Assembly: GCF_030052815.1 (NCBI RefSeq)
Contig: NC_079503.1
Span: 44,682,735 to 44,746,734 of the forward strand
Direction: 5' to 3'
DNA from: Hevea brasiliensis
Taxonomy: Eukaryota; Streptophyta; Magnoliopsida; Malpighiales; Euphorbiaceae
DNA: 64,000 nt
This document shows, one piece after another, positions 46,478 through 59,400 of the stretch. Made by a program: the position numbers and the translations under genes. Each line of letters starts with the position of its first letter. Position 1 is the first letter of the stretch. The notes beneath the pieces are model-generated. The model was given only the letters and a program-made list of their open reading frames with translations. It did not search any database and was not told the DNA's origin.

Positions 46478-46664
46478 AATGGCCTTTTCAGGTTTTCCAT
46501 CTAGATCTTCTCTCATCTCTCCTTTTGCCTAGACTGCCTTTTGCAGGTTTTAAATCTAGCATTTTTTTCTTTTCTTGTCTTTTTTTTTCTTTTTTTTTTT
46601 CTTTCATTCTTTTTCTTTGACCCTTACTTTTGCCTAGACCGCCTTTTGCAGGTTTTCAGCTTAG
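46478..46664 (-). other. Three further hairpin modules, minus-strand Tat 3' UTR
   Basis: On the minus strand: 46501-46478 has GATGG/CCATT with inner CCT-GAAA-AGG. 46559-46529 has CTAGATT/AGTCTAG (one G-U) with inner CCT-GCAAA-AGG. 46664-46634 has CTAAGCTG/CGGTCTAG, with one mismatch and two G-U, and the same inner stem. Confidence 0.5.
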
Positions 46665-46674
46665 AGGACCTGTT

Positions 46675-47221
46675 TCACACAAAGTACTATTTGAGCCTGT
46701 CTAAATTGACTGGTTCTAGAAATTTATTCCTATCCATGTTTAATATTCTTACAGTAACAAGATCTTTTTGACTATGTATGGACCATCCTAGCTTGGGTTA
46801 AACTTTCCTCAAGTAAAAAGGAACGGGCTGAGCTTGTTTTAAAACCATGTCTCCCTCTTTGATCTTCCTTGACTTCACCTTCTTACTAAAGACTCTAGCT
46901 ATCTTCCTCTGATAAGCCTGCATATGATACAAGGCTCACATTCTCTTTTAATCAAAGCTAGTTCTTCATATCTCTTCTAAGCCCACTCTTTTTTAGGATC
47001 TTAGCTTCTAGCATCACTCTTAAGGATCTGAGCTCTTGCTTAATGTATAACATTGCTTTAGTCTTATGCACTAACGAGGATGGGGTTGCCCCCGTTAATG
47101 TCCTTGCAGTACTACGATAACCTTAAAGAATATAAGGGAGTTTTTCAGGCCAATCCTATATGTTTCGAATATTTTTTTCCCAACTAGAACATTTCCATTC
47201 ATATGGGGACTACACATTTCC
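46675..47221 (-). pseudogene. Tat integrase C-terminal fragment
   Basis: Minus-strand translation, in several frames, gives residues like GATPSSLV, KLRSLRVMLEAK, EGDMVLKQAQPVPF and LEPVNLDRLKYYFV before a TGA (46677-46675). These correspond to the end of Tat integrases, as at 20458-20937. The frame is broken many times. The 5' part is cut off by the tandem LTR array starting at 47222. A second Tat element, tail to tail with the one at 13806-33420. Confidence 0.75.
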
Positions 47222-50097
47222 TGTATAACACCCTCCCGGTAGCAACTCTGTACAGTCTACTGTTCCGGTGACCGGTGTCGGTCCGGACAGCTAGAACGTC
47301 CGGAAAAATATTTAAACTAAAGTCAAGAACCAAAATTAACTCAAATATTAGTAAGAAAAATTTAGTAAAAATTTTAGAAATAAAATACAACCAAGTCAAA
47401 TGAGCCGGTGCCCAAGCGATGGGTAACCAGAGGTAAGTTGCGGTTCTCGCAACGAGGAGCCCTAGACCCGGGGAAAAATTCATAAAATAATTTTTGGGAC
47501 TCCAGAGAAGGGTCATTGAGGTTCCTATGGCATTAGAATGCCAAGAAAATAATTAGAAAAATTTTTCAATCGGTACAGACAATTTCAACCCGTTAAGCCA
47601 AACGGAGGGCATTTTGGTCATTTCGCCTTCAGAGGTGATTTTTGGCCGACTTGTCCAGTTGAGTAAATAATTAATATGACATAAAATGTGAATAAATATT
47701 ATTGAAAATTGAATTGAAAATGATTAGAAAAGAAAAGGAAAGAAAAATCCATAAAAAGCAATTTATGACATCTTTATGATGTCACTTACAAGTCTCCACC
47801 AATTGCATTCAAATAAGCATTTTTAAAACAATTAAAAGAGTCAAAGAGGACCAAAAATTCTGGTCATCTTCTTCTTCTTCTTCCTCAAACATGACCTCTC
47901 CCCATCTCCCTCCATTGATGCACTCACCCAAGCTCCAAAACCTAGCCAATTACACCATAAAACCCCTATATGCCTTCCTAGAGAAAGCTTTGGACAACAA
48001 AAAGAAAGGAAGAAAGTGAAGTTTTGAAGTCTTAGAAGTGGCTCCATTCAAGGTTAGTGCACTAAAACCTTTTCTTTCAATTTTAGGTGTAGTATACATG
48101 CCAAATTAAGTGAGAAATTCAAGAAATTCAAAGAATTAGTTAAGGAATTAAACATCCCTAATTCAGCAACCTTGGGAACCTTATGGGGTTTGATGTATTC
48201 CTGCATATGTACATGATTAGTGATGATGATTGATGAGGTTATATGCATGACAAGTGATAGAAATTTAATTGATTAAGTTTTGAAATTTGAAATTAGGGTT
48301 TGAGAAGTGAAAATTTGACTTGGCTTAGGAAATTGTTAGAGAACATTTTAATGGTCAATTAGTGACCATTTTAGGTAAGTTGGCCATAAATTGGACTGAA
48401 ATATAGCATGGCAAAGTGAAGGAGCATGCTGCCTTGTGAGTGCAGTAGGGTGACTGAAATTTCAGTCCACTTGGACTGCCATAGCTTGGGCTGTGTTAGT
48501 CCAATTGGTGTTTGGCCAATTGGACATGAAACTAGGCTTATAATGGCACATTGTTGCTGAAGAAACCATGCCCAAAAGACCAAAGCAAGAGGACCAAAAG
48601 TTGGCCCCAATCCGGATACCCTGCAAACAGCCCCTGCAGAATGACCAAATGAACAGTAACTGTTCATTTGGCCATAACTCACTGTAGAAATGGTCAATTG
48701 ATCTGAAATTTTTACAGCAACAAGTTAAGACATAGAAAAACAACTTTCATGAAGAAACCTCCCTCAAATTATTACCAGAACCTAATCAAATCATTGAGCA
48801 AAATGAAGTTTACTGTACTGAGATTTCCAGACTTTTCATTTGAGCAGTAATGTTTGGATGGCTATAACTCTCTCTAGAAAACTCGGATTTAGGCGATTCT
48901 TGAACCGATGGAAACCTAAGACATGGTAGAACATTTCATATGAAGAAAGTTAGACCAAATTATGAACTTAACTTGGTCAAATTACTGATCAAAGTTGGAC
49001 CAAAATCTGCCAAAACCCAAAATTTCAGCGAGAGCGATTACGTGAACAGTAAACTTATTTTGGCCATAAATTAAGCTAAAAACTCCAAATGGAGTGATTC
49101 AAAAAAAGAAATTCAACTAGACAAAATAAGGAACATTTTCTATGAAGGAAGTTTTGTCAAATTCCAACAGTAAATCGACCAATGAAACAGTGCAACTTCG
49201 GAGCACCAAAACCGAAAATTGGCAATTTTGCCAAAATGACCTAAGCTTTGAGAAAGTGACCAAAACCAACAAGTTTTAAATGAAAAATGTAGTATGTTTG
49301 AAGTGCCAAAGTCAATGTACATATTTTCTATGCAAAAGTCAACATTTTAGTTGACTAATGAAGTGAATAGTGACATGAAAACTTGAAATAAGCTTGGAAA
49401 TGGATTTGGTAATTGATTCCAACAAGATTTAAATGCAAAATGTGGTACATCGGGAGTGTTAAAACCAATGTACCTAATGTATATGCAAAAGTCAACATTT
49501 TGTTGACCAATGGGGTGAATAGTGACACCAAAACTTGAAATTCAAAATTTGAAATTAGAAATGCATCTAGGGGACTTTAAATTGCAATTGGCAATTAATA
49601 CTAGTAAATGTAAAACTCAAAATGTGGGATCTTGGTGTAATTAGAATTAATATATCCATTAAGTATAAAAGGTCAACATTTTGGTTGACTAGTAAGGTGA
49701 ATAGTAAATAAAATGACACATATTACATAAGTAATACAACTTGAAATATAAAATGTAATTAACACAAATGGATTGTTTAGAGTATAAATGAGATAAAGTT
49801 ATCATTAGGATTTACGTCTTTGTTTCAAATAGGATTATAATACCTTGTACAAAAATTGGTACATGAGAGGTAATAATGTGAATACTAATTCATATAAATA
49901 TTGTAACGATTAGATGAATCACATGGATGTGTGAATGGGATTAATTGCTCTCATCATGAGAGAAATGGAAATATTTCGATGTACAAATGGTACATGAAAA
50001 TCGATTGATGTAAATTGCAATTAACGTGAATGGTATGATGAATGCATAAATTATATAAAAATGAGATTTGAAGATTTATGCTTCTACTATAAATAAA

Positions 50098-50105
50098 ATT
50101 AAAAT
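50098..50105 (+). promoter_or_regulatory. Candidate TATA box in array LTR
   Basis: TATAAATA, the plant TATA consensus, is repeated at the equivalent site in the other copies (54690, 59300, 63896). No start site can be proven from sequence. The pyrimidine-rich stretch near 47870 is a competing promoter location. Confidence 0.25.
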
Positions 50106-50246
50106 ACTATGAACAATAATTGGAACATAAAATGAAATAATAAAACTTATGAACATTTAATGATATTATGTGCCCTAGTATACCTAACAAGATTGGTTTG
50201 GATAGTTTGGCATGCTAATAGGGTATTGTTTTAGCAGTACTGCGAA

Positions 50247-50345
50247 AGGCTTTATGCCTGTATTCATGGCTTTATGCCCGTATTCATGGCTTTTATGCCC
50301 GTATTCATGGCTTTTATGCCCGTATTCATGGCTTTTATGCCGATT
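50247..50345 (+). repeat. 21-bp minisatellite in array LTR
   Basis: Units of attcatggcttttatgcccgt type. Five units including the degenerate first in LTR 1, five in LTR 2 (54848-54946) and four in LTR 3 (59459-59535), so copy number differs between array members. Confidence 0.9.
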
Positions 50346-51484
50346 ATGTGATATCATGGCTTTTTAGCCATACTGACTGCATACGTGGTTGACGTTCTGC
50401 GTCCCATGGTATGACGGCCCGAGGCACCGCGGTGTCCAGTGCCAACGACCCATTATCGATCGATGCGTCGAGATAGGTTACTTGGGCATGGAAAAGTATA
50501 ACTGTGATTGAACTGATCATTAAAGAAAATAAGAAAATTAAGTATCAGGAATGATTACCAAAAATACAAAGAAGCTCAAGATCATGAAGAAAATAATTAA
50601 CGAAATGCATGAAGTTAATATCATAAAACATGAATAGCCCTCGACTAAACAATAAGTTAGTAATTATTCATTTATTATGAACACAATAGCAAGGAAATTA
50701 TTATCTTTATTTGCATATTATATTTTCTTGTATTATTCGCACCACTAAGCTTTATGCTTAGCGCGTCGCTTTTGCAACGCGTAGGTACTGAAGATTTGGA
50801 CAGAGGACCCAGTAGACCACAGATTCGGTAAGGCAGTTCACAGTTCTGCATAGTGTCCGTGTCACCTCACAGACTACAGTGCATTGGTAGGACACTAGGT
50901 CCCATTTTGTATTTTGAGGTTTTTGTAAATTTCATAATTAAACTATTATTTTATCATGTGTATTTGAAACAAATTTAATATAATTTTGTATTACTATAAG
51001 TACTTGTAAATTGTGATTATAAATCACATGTGAGAATTTATTTATGATTTGAGTCTAATGATGATGTAAAATGAATGAATGACAAATAGAGGAATCGTTA
51101 AGAAAATGCTGTAACTTGATGTGATACAAAATGTGAATTGTATATGAGTACCATGAGATGAATGATTGAGAAATAAATGAAATTGAAGAAATTATTCTGA
51201 GACTTTGTTGATAATTGGAGTTGGGATTGATTGAATATGATCATAGGAAGTGTTTTTCACAAGTTCCGAAGAACTGTTTTCTCCATTTTTAGCCGGTACT
51301 CTGCCGGATTTTCTATAAAATTTTCGGATCCTCAAATAAATTACAATTTCAATAAATGAATTATATTTCACAAGTTATTTTCAAAACTATGATAAAAATG
51401 AATTAAGATAAAATAGAGTGCTCAGCACCTGCTTGAGTGGCATAACTTGCTCGGCTACACTGTAGTCGGGTAAGGGGTGTCACA

Positions 51485-51839
51485 TTTAGTGGTATCAGAG
51501 CACGGTTTAGGCGTTTCTGGACCTAGATAAATTGCATATCATGCATTGCATTCATAAGAGTCGAGGTGACACTATTGCAGATCTGTATTTCCTGTTTATT
51601 TTAGGTTAAGGTATGGAATAAGAGAGTGAAGAGACAATGAGATAGTGAATGGAGATGAGAAGGAGACTGTATTTAAGATGAAAAAGGATGAGTACATAAC
51701 TGTTTGAGGATAGGATTGAGATTAAGGAGAAAGTGAAGTAGGATAACACGGAAAGGTAAAGAAATAAAGAGGTAGTAGCTCCTTGGCTATTTACATTGGA
51801 TAAATTTCGAGGACGAAATTTAAATAAGAGGGGAAGAGT
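51485..51839 (+). mobile_element. Array internal domain 1 (355 bp, PBS to polypurine tract)
   Basis: The PBS TGGTATCAGAGC lies at 51490-51501. An acceptor-like tttattttag ends at 51604. AAATTTCG-agga-CGAAATTT hairpin at 51802-51821. Polypurine tract aagaggggaagag at 51826-51838, adjacent to the next LTR. No reading frame resembling gag or pol. It carries all the cis-signals for reverse transcription but no enzymes. Confidence 0.93.
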
Positions 51840-54800
51840 TGTAACACCCTCCCGGTAGCAACTCAAATGATCTCTTTATTAGGTGGCCAGTGTCGGTCCG
51901 GACAGCTAGAACGTCCGGAAAAATATTTAAACAAAAGTCAAGAACCAAAATTAACTCAAATATTAATAAGAAAAATTTAGTAAAAATTTTAGAAATAAAA
52001 TACAACCAAGTCAAATGAGCTGGTGCCCAAGCGATGGGTAACCAGAGGTAAGTTGCGGTTCTCGCAACGAGGAGCCCTAGACCTGGGGAAAAATTCATAA
52101 AATAATTTTTGGGACTCCAGAGAAGGGTCATTGAGGTTCCTATGGCATTAGAATGCCAAGAAAATAATTAGAAAAATTTTTCAATCGGTACAGACAATTT
52201 CAACCCGTTAAGCCAAACGGAGGGCATTTTGGTCATTTCGCCTTCAGAGGTGATTTTTGGCCGACTTGTCCAGTTGAGTAAATAATTAATATGACATAAA
52301 ATGTGAATAAATATTATTGAGAATTGAATTGAAAATGATTAGAAAAGAAAAGGAAAGAAAAATCCATAAAAAGCAATTTATGACATCTTTATGATGTCAC
52401 TTACAAGTCTCCACCAATTGCATTCAAATAAGCATTTTTAAAAAAATTAAAAGAGTCAAAGAGGACCAAAAATTCTGGTCATCTTCTTCTTCTTCCTCAA
52501 ACATGACCTCTTCCCATCTCCCTCCATTGATGCACTCACCCAAGCTCCAAAACCTAGCCAATTACACCATAAAACCCCTATATGCCTTCCTAGAGCAAGC
52601 TTTGGACAGCAAAAAGAAAGGAAGAAAGTGAAGTTTTGAAGTCTTAGAAGTGGCTCCATTCAAGGTTAGTGCACTAAAACCTTTTCTTTCAATTTTAGGT
52701 GTAGTATACATGCCAAATTAAGTGAGAAATTCAAGAAATTCAAAGAATTAGTTAAGGAATTAAACATCCCTAATTCAGCAACCTTGGGAACCTTATGGGG
52801 TTTGATGTATTCCTGCATATGTACATGATTAGTGATGATGATTGATGAGGTTATATGCATGACAAGTGATAGAAATTTAATTGATTAAGTTTTGAAATTT
52901 GAAATTAGGGTTTGAGAAGTGAAAATTTGACTTGGCTTAGGAAATTGTTAGAGAACATTTTAATGGTCAATTAGTGACCATTTTAGGTAAGTTAGCCATA
53001 AATTGGACTGAAATATAGCATGGCAAAGTGAAGGAGCATCTTTGCCTTGTGAGTGCTGTGAGGTGGTGAAATTTCATCCACTTGGACTGCCATAGCTTGG
53101 GCTGTGTTGGTCCAATTGGTGTTTGGCCAATTGGACATGAAACTAGGCTTATAATGGCACATTGTTGCTGAAGAAACCATGCCCAAAAGACCAAAGCAAG
53201 AGGACCAAAAGTTGGCCCCAATCCGGATACCACAAAGCGACCCTGAGAATGACCAAATGAGCGATGAATCGTTCATTTGGCCATAACTCACTGTAGAAAT
53301 GGTCAATTGATCTGAAATTTTACAGCAACAAGTTAAGACATAGAAAAACAACTTTCATGAAGAAACCTCCCTCAAATTATTACAGAACCTAATCAAATCA
53401 TTGAGCAAAGTGAAGTTTCTTGTCTTGAGATTTCGGACTTTTCATTTGAGCAATAATGTTTGGATGGCTATAACTCTCTCTAGAAAACTCGGATTTAGGC
53501 GATTCTTGAACCGATGGAAACCTAAGACATGGTAGAACATTTCATATGAAGAAAGTTAGACCAAATTATGAACTTAACTTGGTCAAATTCGACCAAAGTT
53601 GGACCAAAATCTGCCAAAACCCAAAATTTCAGCGAGAGCATTACACGTGAGCAGTAAACTTATTTTGGCCATAACTTGAGCTAAAAACTCCAAATGGAGT
53701 GATTCAAAAAGAAATTCAACTAGACAAAATAAGGAACATTTTCTATGAAGGAAGTTTTGTCAAATTCCAACAGTAAATCGACCAATGAAACAGTGCAACT
53801 TGAGCACCAAAACCGAAAATTGGCAATTTTGCCAAAATGACCTAAGCTTTGAGAAAGTGACCAAAACCAACAAGTTTTAAATGAAAAATGTAGTATGTTT
53901 GAAGTGCCAAAGTCAATGTACATATTTTCTATGCAAAAGTCAACATTTTAGTTGACTAATGAAGTGAATAGTGACATGAAAACTTGAAATAAGCTTGGAA
54001 ATGGATTTGGTAATTGATTCCAACAAGTTTTAAATGCAAAATGTGGTACATCGGGAGTGCTAAAACCAATGTACCTATTGTCTATGCAAAAGTCAACATT
54101 TTTGTTGACCAATGGGGTGAATAGTGACACCAAAACTTGAAATTCAAAATTTGAAATTAGAAATGCATCTAGGGGACTTTAAATTGCAATTGGCAATTAA
54201 TACTAGTAAATGTAAAACTCAAAATGTGGGATCTTGGTGTAATTAGAATTAATATATCCATTAAGTATAAAAGGTCAACATTTTGGTTGACTAGTAAGGT
54301 GAATAGTAAATAAAATGACACATATTACATAAGTAATACAACTTGAAATATAAAATGTAATTAACACAAATGGATTGTTTAGAGTATAAATGAGATAAAG
54401 TTATCATTAGGATTTACGTCTTTGTTTCAAATAGGATTATAATACCTTGTACAAAAATTGGTACATGAGAGGTAATAATGTGAATACTAATTCATATAAA
54501 TATTGTAACGATTAGATGAATCACATGGATGTGTGAATGGGATTAATTGCTCTCATCATGAGAGAAATGGAAATATTTCGATGTACAAATGGTACATGAA
54601 AATCGATTGATGTAAATTGTAATTAACGTGAATGGTATGATGAATGCATAAATTATATAAAAATGAGATTTGAAGATTTATGCTTCTACTATAAATAAAA
54701 TTAAAATACTATGAACGATAATTGGAACATAAAATGAAATAATAAAACTTATGAACATTTAATGATATTATGTGCCCTAGTATACCTAACAAGATTGGTT

Positions 54801-56086
54801 TGGATAGTTTGGCATGCCAATAGGGTATTGTTTTAGCAGTACTGCGAAAGGCTTTATGCCTGTATTCATGGCTTTATGCCCGTATTCATGGCTTTTATGC
54901 CCGTATTCATGGCTTTTATGCCCGTATTCATGGCTTTTATGCCCGATTATGTGATATCATGACCTTTTAGCCATACCATTTGCATACGTGGTTGGCGTTA
55001 CTGCGTCCCATGGTATGACGGCGAGGCACGCGGTGTCGGTGCCAACGACCCGTTATCGATCCGATCGTCGAAGTATAGGTTACTTGGGCATGGAAAAGTA
55101 TAACTGTGATTGAACTGATCATTAAAGAAAATAAGAAAATTAAGTATCAGGAATGATTACCAAAAATACAAAGAAGCTCAAGATCATGAAGAAAATAATT
55201 AACGAAATGCATGAAGTTAATATCATAAAACATGAATAGCCCTCGACTAAACAATAAGTTAGTAATTATTCATTTATTATGAACACAATAGCAAGGAAAT
55301 TATTATCTTTATTTGCATATTATATTTTATTGTATTATTCGCACCTCTAAGCTTTATGCTTAGCGCGTCGCTTTTGCAACGCGTAGGTAGTGAAGATTTG
55401 GAGAGAGGACCCAGTCGACCACAGATTCGGTAAGGCGGTTCCACGATTCTGCATAGTGTCCGTGTCACCTCACGGACTACAATTGCATTGGTAGGACACT
55501 AGGTCTCATTTTGTATTTTGAGGTTTTTGTAAATTTCATAATTAAACTCTTATTTTATCATGTGTATTTGAAACAAATGTAATATAATTTTGTATTAATG
55601 TAAGTACTTGTAAATTGTGATTATAAATCACATGTGAGAATTTATTTATGATTTGAGTCTAATGATGATGTGAAATGAATGAATGACAAATAGAGGAATC
55701 GTTAAGAAAATGCTGTAACTTGATGTGATACAAAATGTGAATTGTATATGAGTACCATGAGATGAATGATTGAGAAATAAATGAAATTGAAGAAATTATT
55801 CTGAGACTTTGTTGATAATTGGAGTTGGGATTGATTGAATATGATCATAGGAAGTGTTTTTCACAAGTTCCGAAGAACTGTTTTCTCCATTTTTAGCCGG
55901 TACTCCGCCGGATTTTCTATAAAATTTTCGGATCCTCAAATAAATTACAATTTCAATAAATGAATTATATTTCACAAGTTATTTTCAAAACTATGATAAA
56001 AATGAATTAAGATAAAATAGAGTGCTCCGGCACACTGAGTGGCATAACTTGCTCGGCTACACTGTAGTCGGGTAAGGGGTGTCACA
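51840..56086 (+). mobile_element. Array LTR 2
   Basis: 4247 bp, TGTAACACCC to GTGTCACA. The same internal landmarks as LTR 1, with donor-like GTTAGT at 52665-52670 and TATAAATA at 54690. It shares some variants with LTR 1 (ctaggggacttt at about 54170) and others with LTR 3 (gcacctctaagc at about 55341). Confidence 0.93.
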
Positions 56087-56441
56087 TTTAGTGGTATCAG
56101 AGCACGGTTTAGGCGTTTCTGGACCTAGATAAATTGCATATCATGCATTGCATTCATAAGAGTCGAGGTGACACTATTGCAGATCTGTATTTCCTGTTTA
56201 TTTTAGGTTAAGGTATGGAATAAGAGAGTGAAGAGACAATGAGATAGTGAATGGAGATGAGAAGGAGACTGTATTTAAGATGAAAAAGGATGAGTACATA
56301 ACTGTTTGAGGATAGGATTGAGATTAAGGAGAAAGTGAAGTAGGATAACACGGAAAGGTAAAGAAATAAAGACGTAGTAGCTCCTTGGCTATTTACATTG
56401 GATAAATTTCGAGGACGAAATTTAAATAAGAGGGGAAGAGT
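56087..56441 (+). mobile_element. Array internal domain 2 (355 bp)
   Basis: PBS at 56092-56103, hairpin AAATTTCG/CGAAATTT at 56404-56423, polypurine tract just before 56442. Differs from domain 1 by aaagacgtag instead of aaagaggtag. Non-coding. Confidence 0.93.
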
Positions 56442-59400
56442 TGTAACACCCTCCCGGTAGCAACTCCGCATGATCTTTATTGGTGACCGGTGTCGGTCCG
56501 GACAGCTAGAACGTCCGGAAAAATATTTAAACTAAAGTCAAGAACCAAAATTAACTCAAATATTAATAAGAAAAATTTAGTAAAAATTTTAGAAATAAAA
56601 TACAACCAAGTCAAATGGCTAGGTGCCCAAGCGATGGGTAACGAGGTAAGTTGTGGTTCTCGCAACGAGGAGCCCTAGACCAGGAAAAATTCATAAAATA
56701 ATTTTGGGACTCCAGAGAAGGGTCATTGAGGTTCCTATGGCATTAGAATGCCAAGAAAATAATTAGAAAAAATTTTCAATCAGTGCAGACAATTTCAACC
56801 CGTTAAGCCAAGCGGAGGGCATTTTGGTCATTTCGCCTTGAGAGGTGATTTTTGGCCGACTTGTCGATTGAGTAAATAATTAATATGACATAAAATGTGA
56901 ATAAATATTATTGAAAATTGAATTGAAAATGATTAGAAAAGAAAAGGAAAGAAAAATCCATAAAAAGCAATTTATGACATCTTTATGATGTCACTTACAA
57001 GTCTCCACCAATTGCATTCAAATAAGCATTTTTAAAAAAATTAAAAGAGTCAAAGAGGACCAAAAATTCTGGTCATCTTCTTCTTCTTCTTCCTCAAACA
57101 TGACCTCTCCCCATCTCCCTCCATTGATGCACTCACCCAAGCTCCAAAACCTAGCCAATTACACCATAAAACCCCTATATGCCTTCCTAGAGCAAGCTTT
57201 GGACAGCAAAAGAAAGGAAGAAAGTGAAGTTTTGAAGTCTTAGAAGTGGCTCCATTCAAGGTTAGTGCACTAAAACCTTTTCTTTCAATTTTAGGTGTAG
57301 TATACATGCCAAATTAAGTGAGAAATTCAAGAAATTCAAAGAATTAGTTAAGGAATTAAACATCCCTAATTCAGCAACCTTGGGAACCTTATGGGGTTTG
57401 ATGTATTCCTGCATATGTACATGATTAGTGATGATGATTGATGAGGTTATATGCATGACAAGTGATAGAAATTTAATTGATTAAGTTTTGAAATTTGAAA
57501 TTAGGGTTTGAGAAGTGAAAATTTGACTTGGCTTAGGAAATTGTTAGAGAACATTTTAATGGTCAATTAGTGACCATTTTAGGTAAGTTGGCCATAAATT
57601 GGACTGAAATATAGCATGGCAAAGTGAAGGAGCATGCTGCCTTGTGAGTGCAAAAGAGGTGATCAAATTTCAGTCCACTTGGACTGCCATAGCTTGGGCT
57701 GTGTTGGTCCAATTGGTGTTTGGCCAATTGGACATGAAACTAGGCTTATAATGGCACATTGTTGCTGAAGAAACCATGCCCAAAAGACCAAAGCAAGAGG
57801 ACCAAAAGTTGGCCCCAATCCGGATACCCTGCAAACAGCCCCTGCAGAATGACCAAATGAACAGTAACTGTTCATTTGGCCATAACTCACTGTAGAAATG
57901 GTCAATTGATCTGAAATTTTTACAGCAACAAGTTAAGACATAGAAAAACAACTTTCATGAAGAAACCTCCCTCAAATTATTACCAGAACCTAATCAAATC
58001 ATTGAGCAAAGTGAAGTTTACTGTACTGAGATTTCCAGACTTTTCATTTGAGCAGTAATGTTTGGATGGCTATAACTCTCTCTAGAAAACTCGGATTTAG
58101 GCGATTCTTGAACCGATGGAAACCTAAGACATGGTAGAACATTTCATATGAAGAAAGTTAGACCAAATTATGAACTTAACTTGGTCAAATTACTGATCAA
58201 AGTTGGACCAAAATCTGCCAAAACCCAAAATTTCAGCAGGAACAGTACACGTGAACAGTAAACTTATTTTGGCCATAACTTGAGCTAAAAAACTCCAAAT
58301 GGAGTGATTCAAAAAAAGAAATTCAACTAGACAAAATAAGGAACATTTTCTATGAAGGAAGTTTTGTCAAATTCCAACAGTAAATCGACCAATGAAACAG
58401 TGCAACTTCGGAGCACCAAAACTGAAAATTGGCAATTTTGCCAAAATGACCTAAGCTTTGAGAAAGTGACCAAAACCAACAAGTTTTAAATGAAAAATGT
58501 AGTATGTTTGAAGTGCCAAAGTCAATGTACATATTTTCTATGCAAAAGTCAACATTTTAGTTGACTAATGAAGTGAATAGTGACATGAAAACTTGAAATA
58601 AGCTTGGAAATGGATTTGGTAATTGATTCCAACAAGTTTTAAATGCAAAATGTGGTACATCGGGAGTGTTAAAACCAATGTACCTATTGTCTATGCAAAA
58701 GTCAACATTTTTGTTGACCAATGGGGTGAATAGTGACACCAAAACTTGAAATTCAAAATTTGAAATTAGAAATGCATCTAGGAGACTTTAAATTGCAATT
58801 GGCAATTAATACTAGTAAATGTAAAACTCAAAATGTGGGATCTTGGTGTAATTAGAATTAATATATCCATTAAGTATAAAAAGGTCAACATTTTGGTTGA
58901 CTAGTAAGGTGAATAGTAAATAAAATGACACATATTACATAAGTAATACAACTTGAAATATAAAATGTAATTAACACAAATGGATTGTTTAGAGTATAAA
59001 TGAGATAAAGTTATCATTAGGATTTACGTCTTTGTTTCAAATAGGATTATAATACCTTGTACAAAAATTGGTACATGAGAGGTAATAATGTGAATACTAA
59101 TTCATATAAATATTGTAACGATTAGATGAATCACATGGATGTGTGAATGGGATTAATTGCTCTCATCATGAGAGAAATGGAAATATTTCGATGTACAAAT
59201 GGTACATGAAAATCGATTGATGTAAATTGCAATTAACGTGAATGGTATGATGAATGCATAAATTATATAAAAATGAGATTTGAAGATTTATGCTTCTACT
59301 ATAAATAAAATTAAAATACTATGAACGATAATTGGAACATAAAATGAAATAATAAAACTTATGAACATTTAATGATATTATGTGCCCTAGTATACCTAAC

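Larger units (their letters stand above)
46088..46674 (-). other. 3' UTR of minus-strand Tat element
   Basis: On the minus strand this follows the integrase end at 46675. It shows the same GAAAACCYGAAARGG modules and A-rich runs (seen as T-rich on plus, 46141-46205 and 46561-46612) as the plus-strand Tat UTR at 20938-21745. It is continuous with 33421-33784 before the chromovirus insertion. No gene. Confidence 0.75.
47222..51484 (+). mobile_element. Array LTR 1
   Basis: 4263 bp, from TGTATAACACCC (2-nt insertion relative to the other copies) to GGGTGTCACA. It contains the U3 block aagcgatgggtaacc (about 47415), TGACATC/GATGTCA (47766-47784), donor-like AAG/GTTAGT (48053-48058), four ~193-bp modules (48479, 48672, 48861, 49064), three GTCAAC/GTTGAC hairpins (49338, 49491, 49672), a TATAAATA box (50098) and a minisatellite (50247-50345). 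No gene. Confidence 0.93.

Noticed and set aside
47891..48019. Plus-strand 42-codon frame starting in the pyrimidine-rich part of array LTR 1, possible first-exon peptide
   Set aside because: A one-base loss in LTR 3 (about 57210) breaks the frame, and other LTR families have no equivalent peptide.
48054..48248. 64-codon minus-strand frame apparently unchanged in all four array units
   Set aside because: Same reason: antisense to the LTR, and no divergence on which selection could be judged. It overlaps the splice-donor-like site.
48371..48743. Minus-strand reading frames of 93-108 codons repeated in every array unit (also 53.0, 57.7 and 62.2 kb)
   Set aside because: They lie antisense inside LTRs, have no recognisable domain, and are alike only because the units are recent copies.
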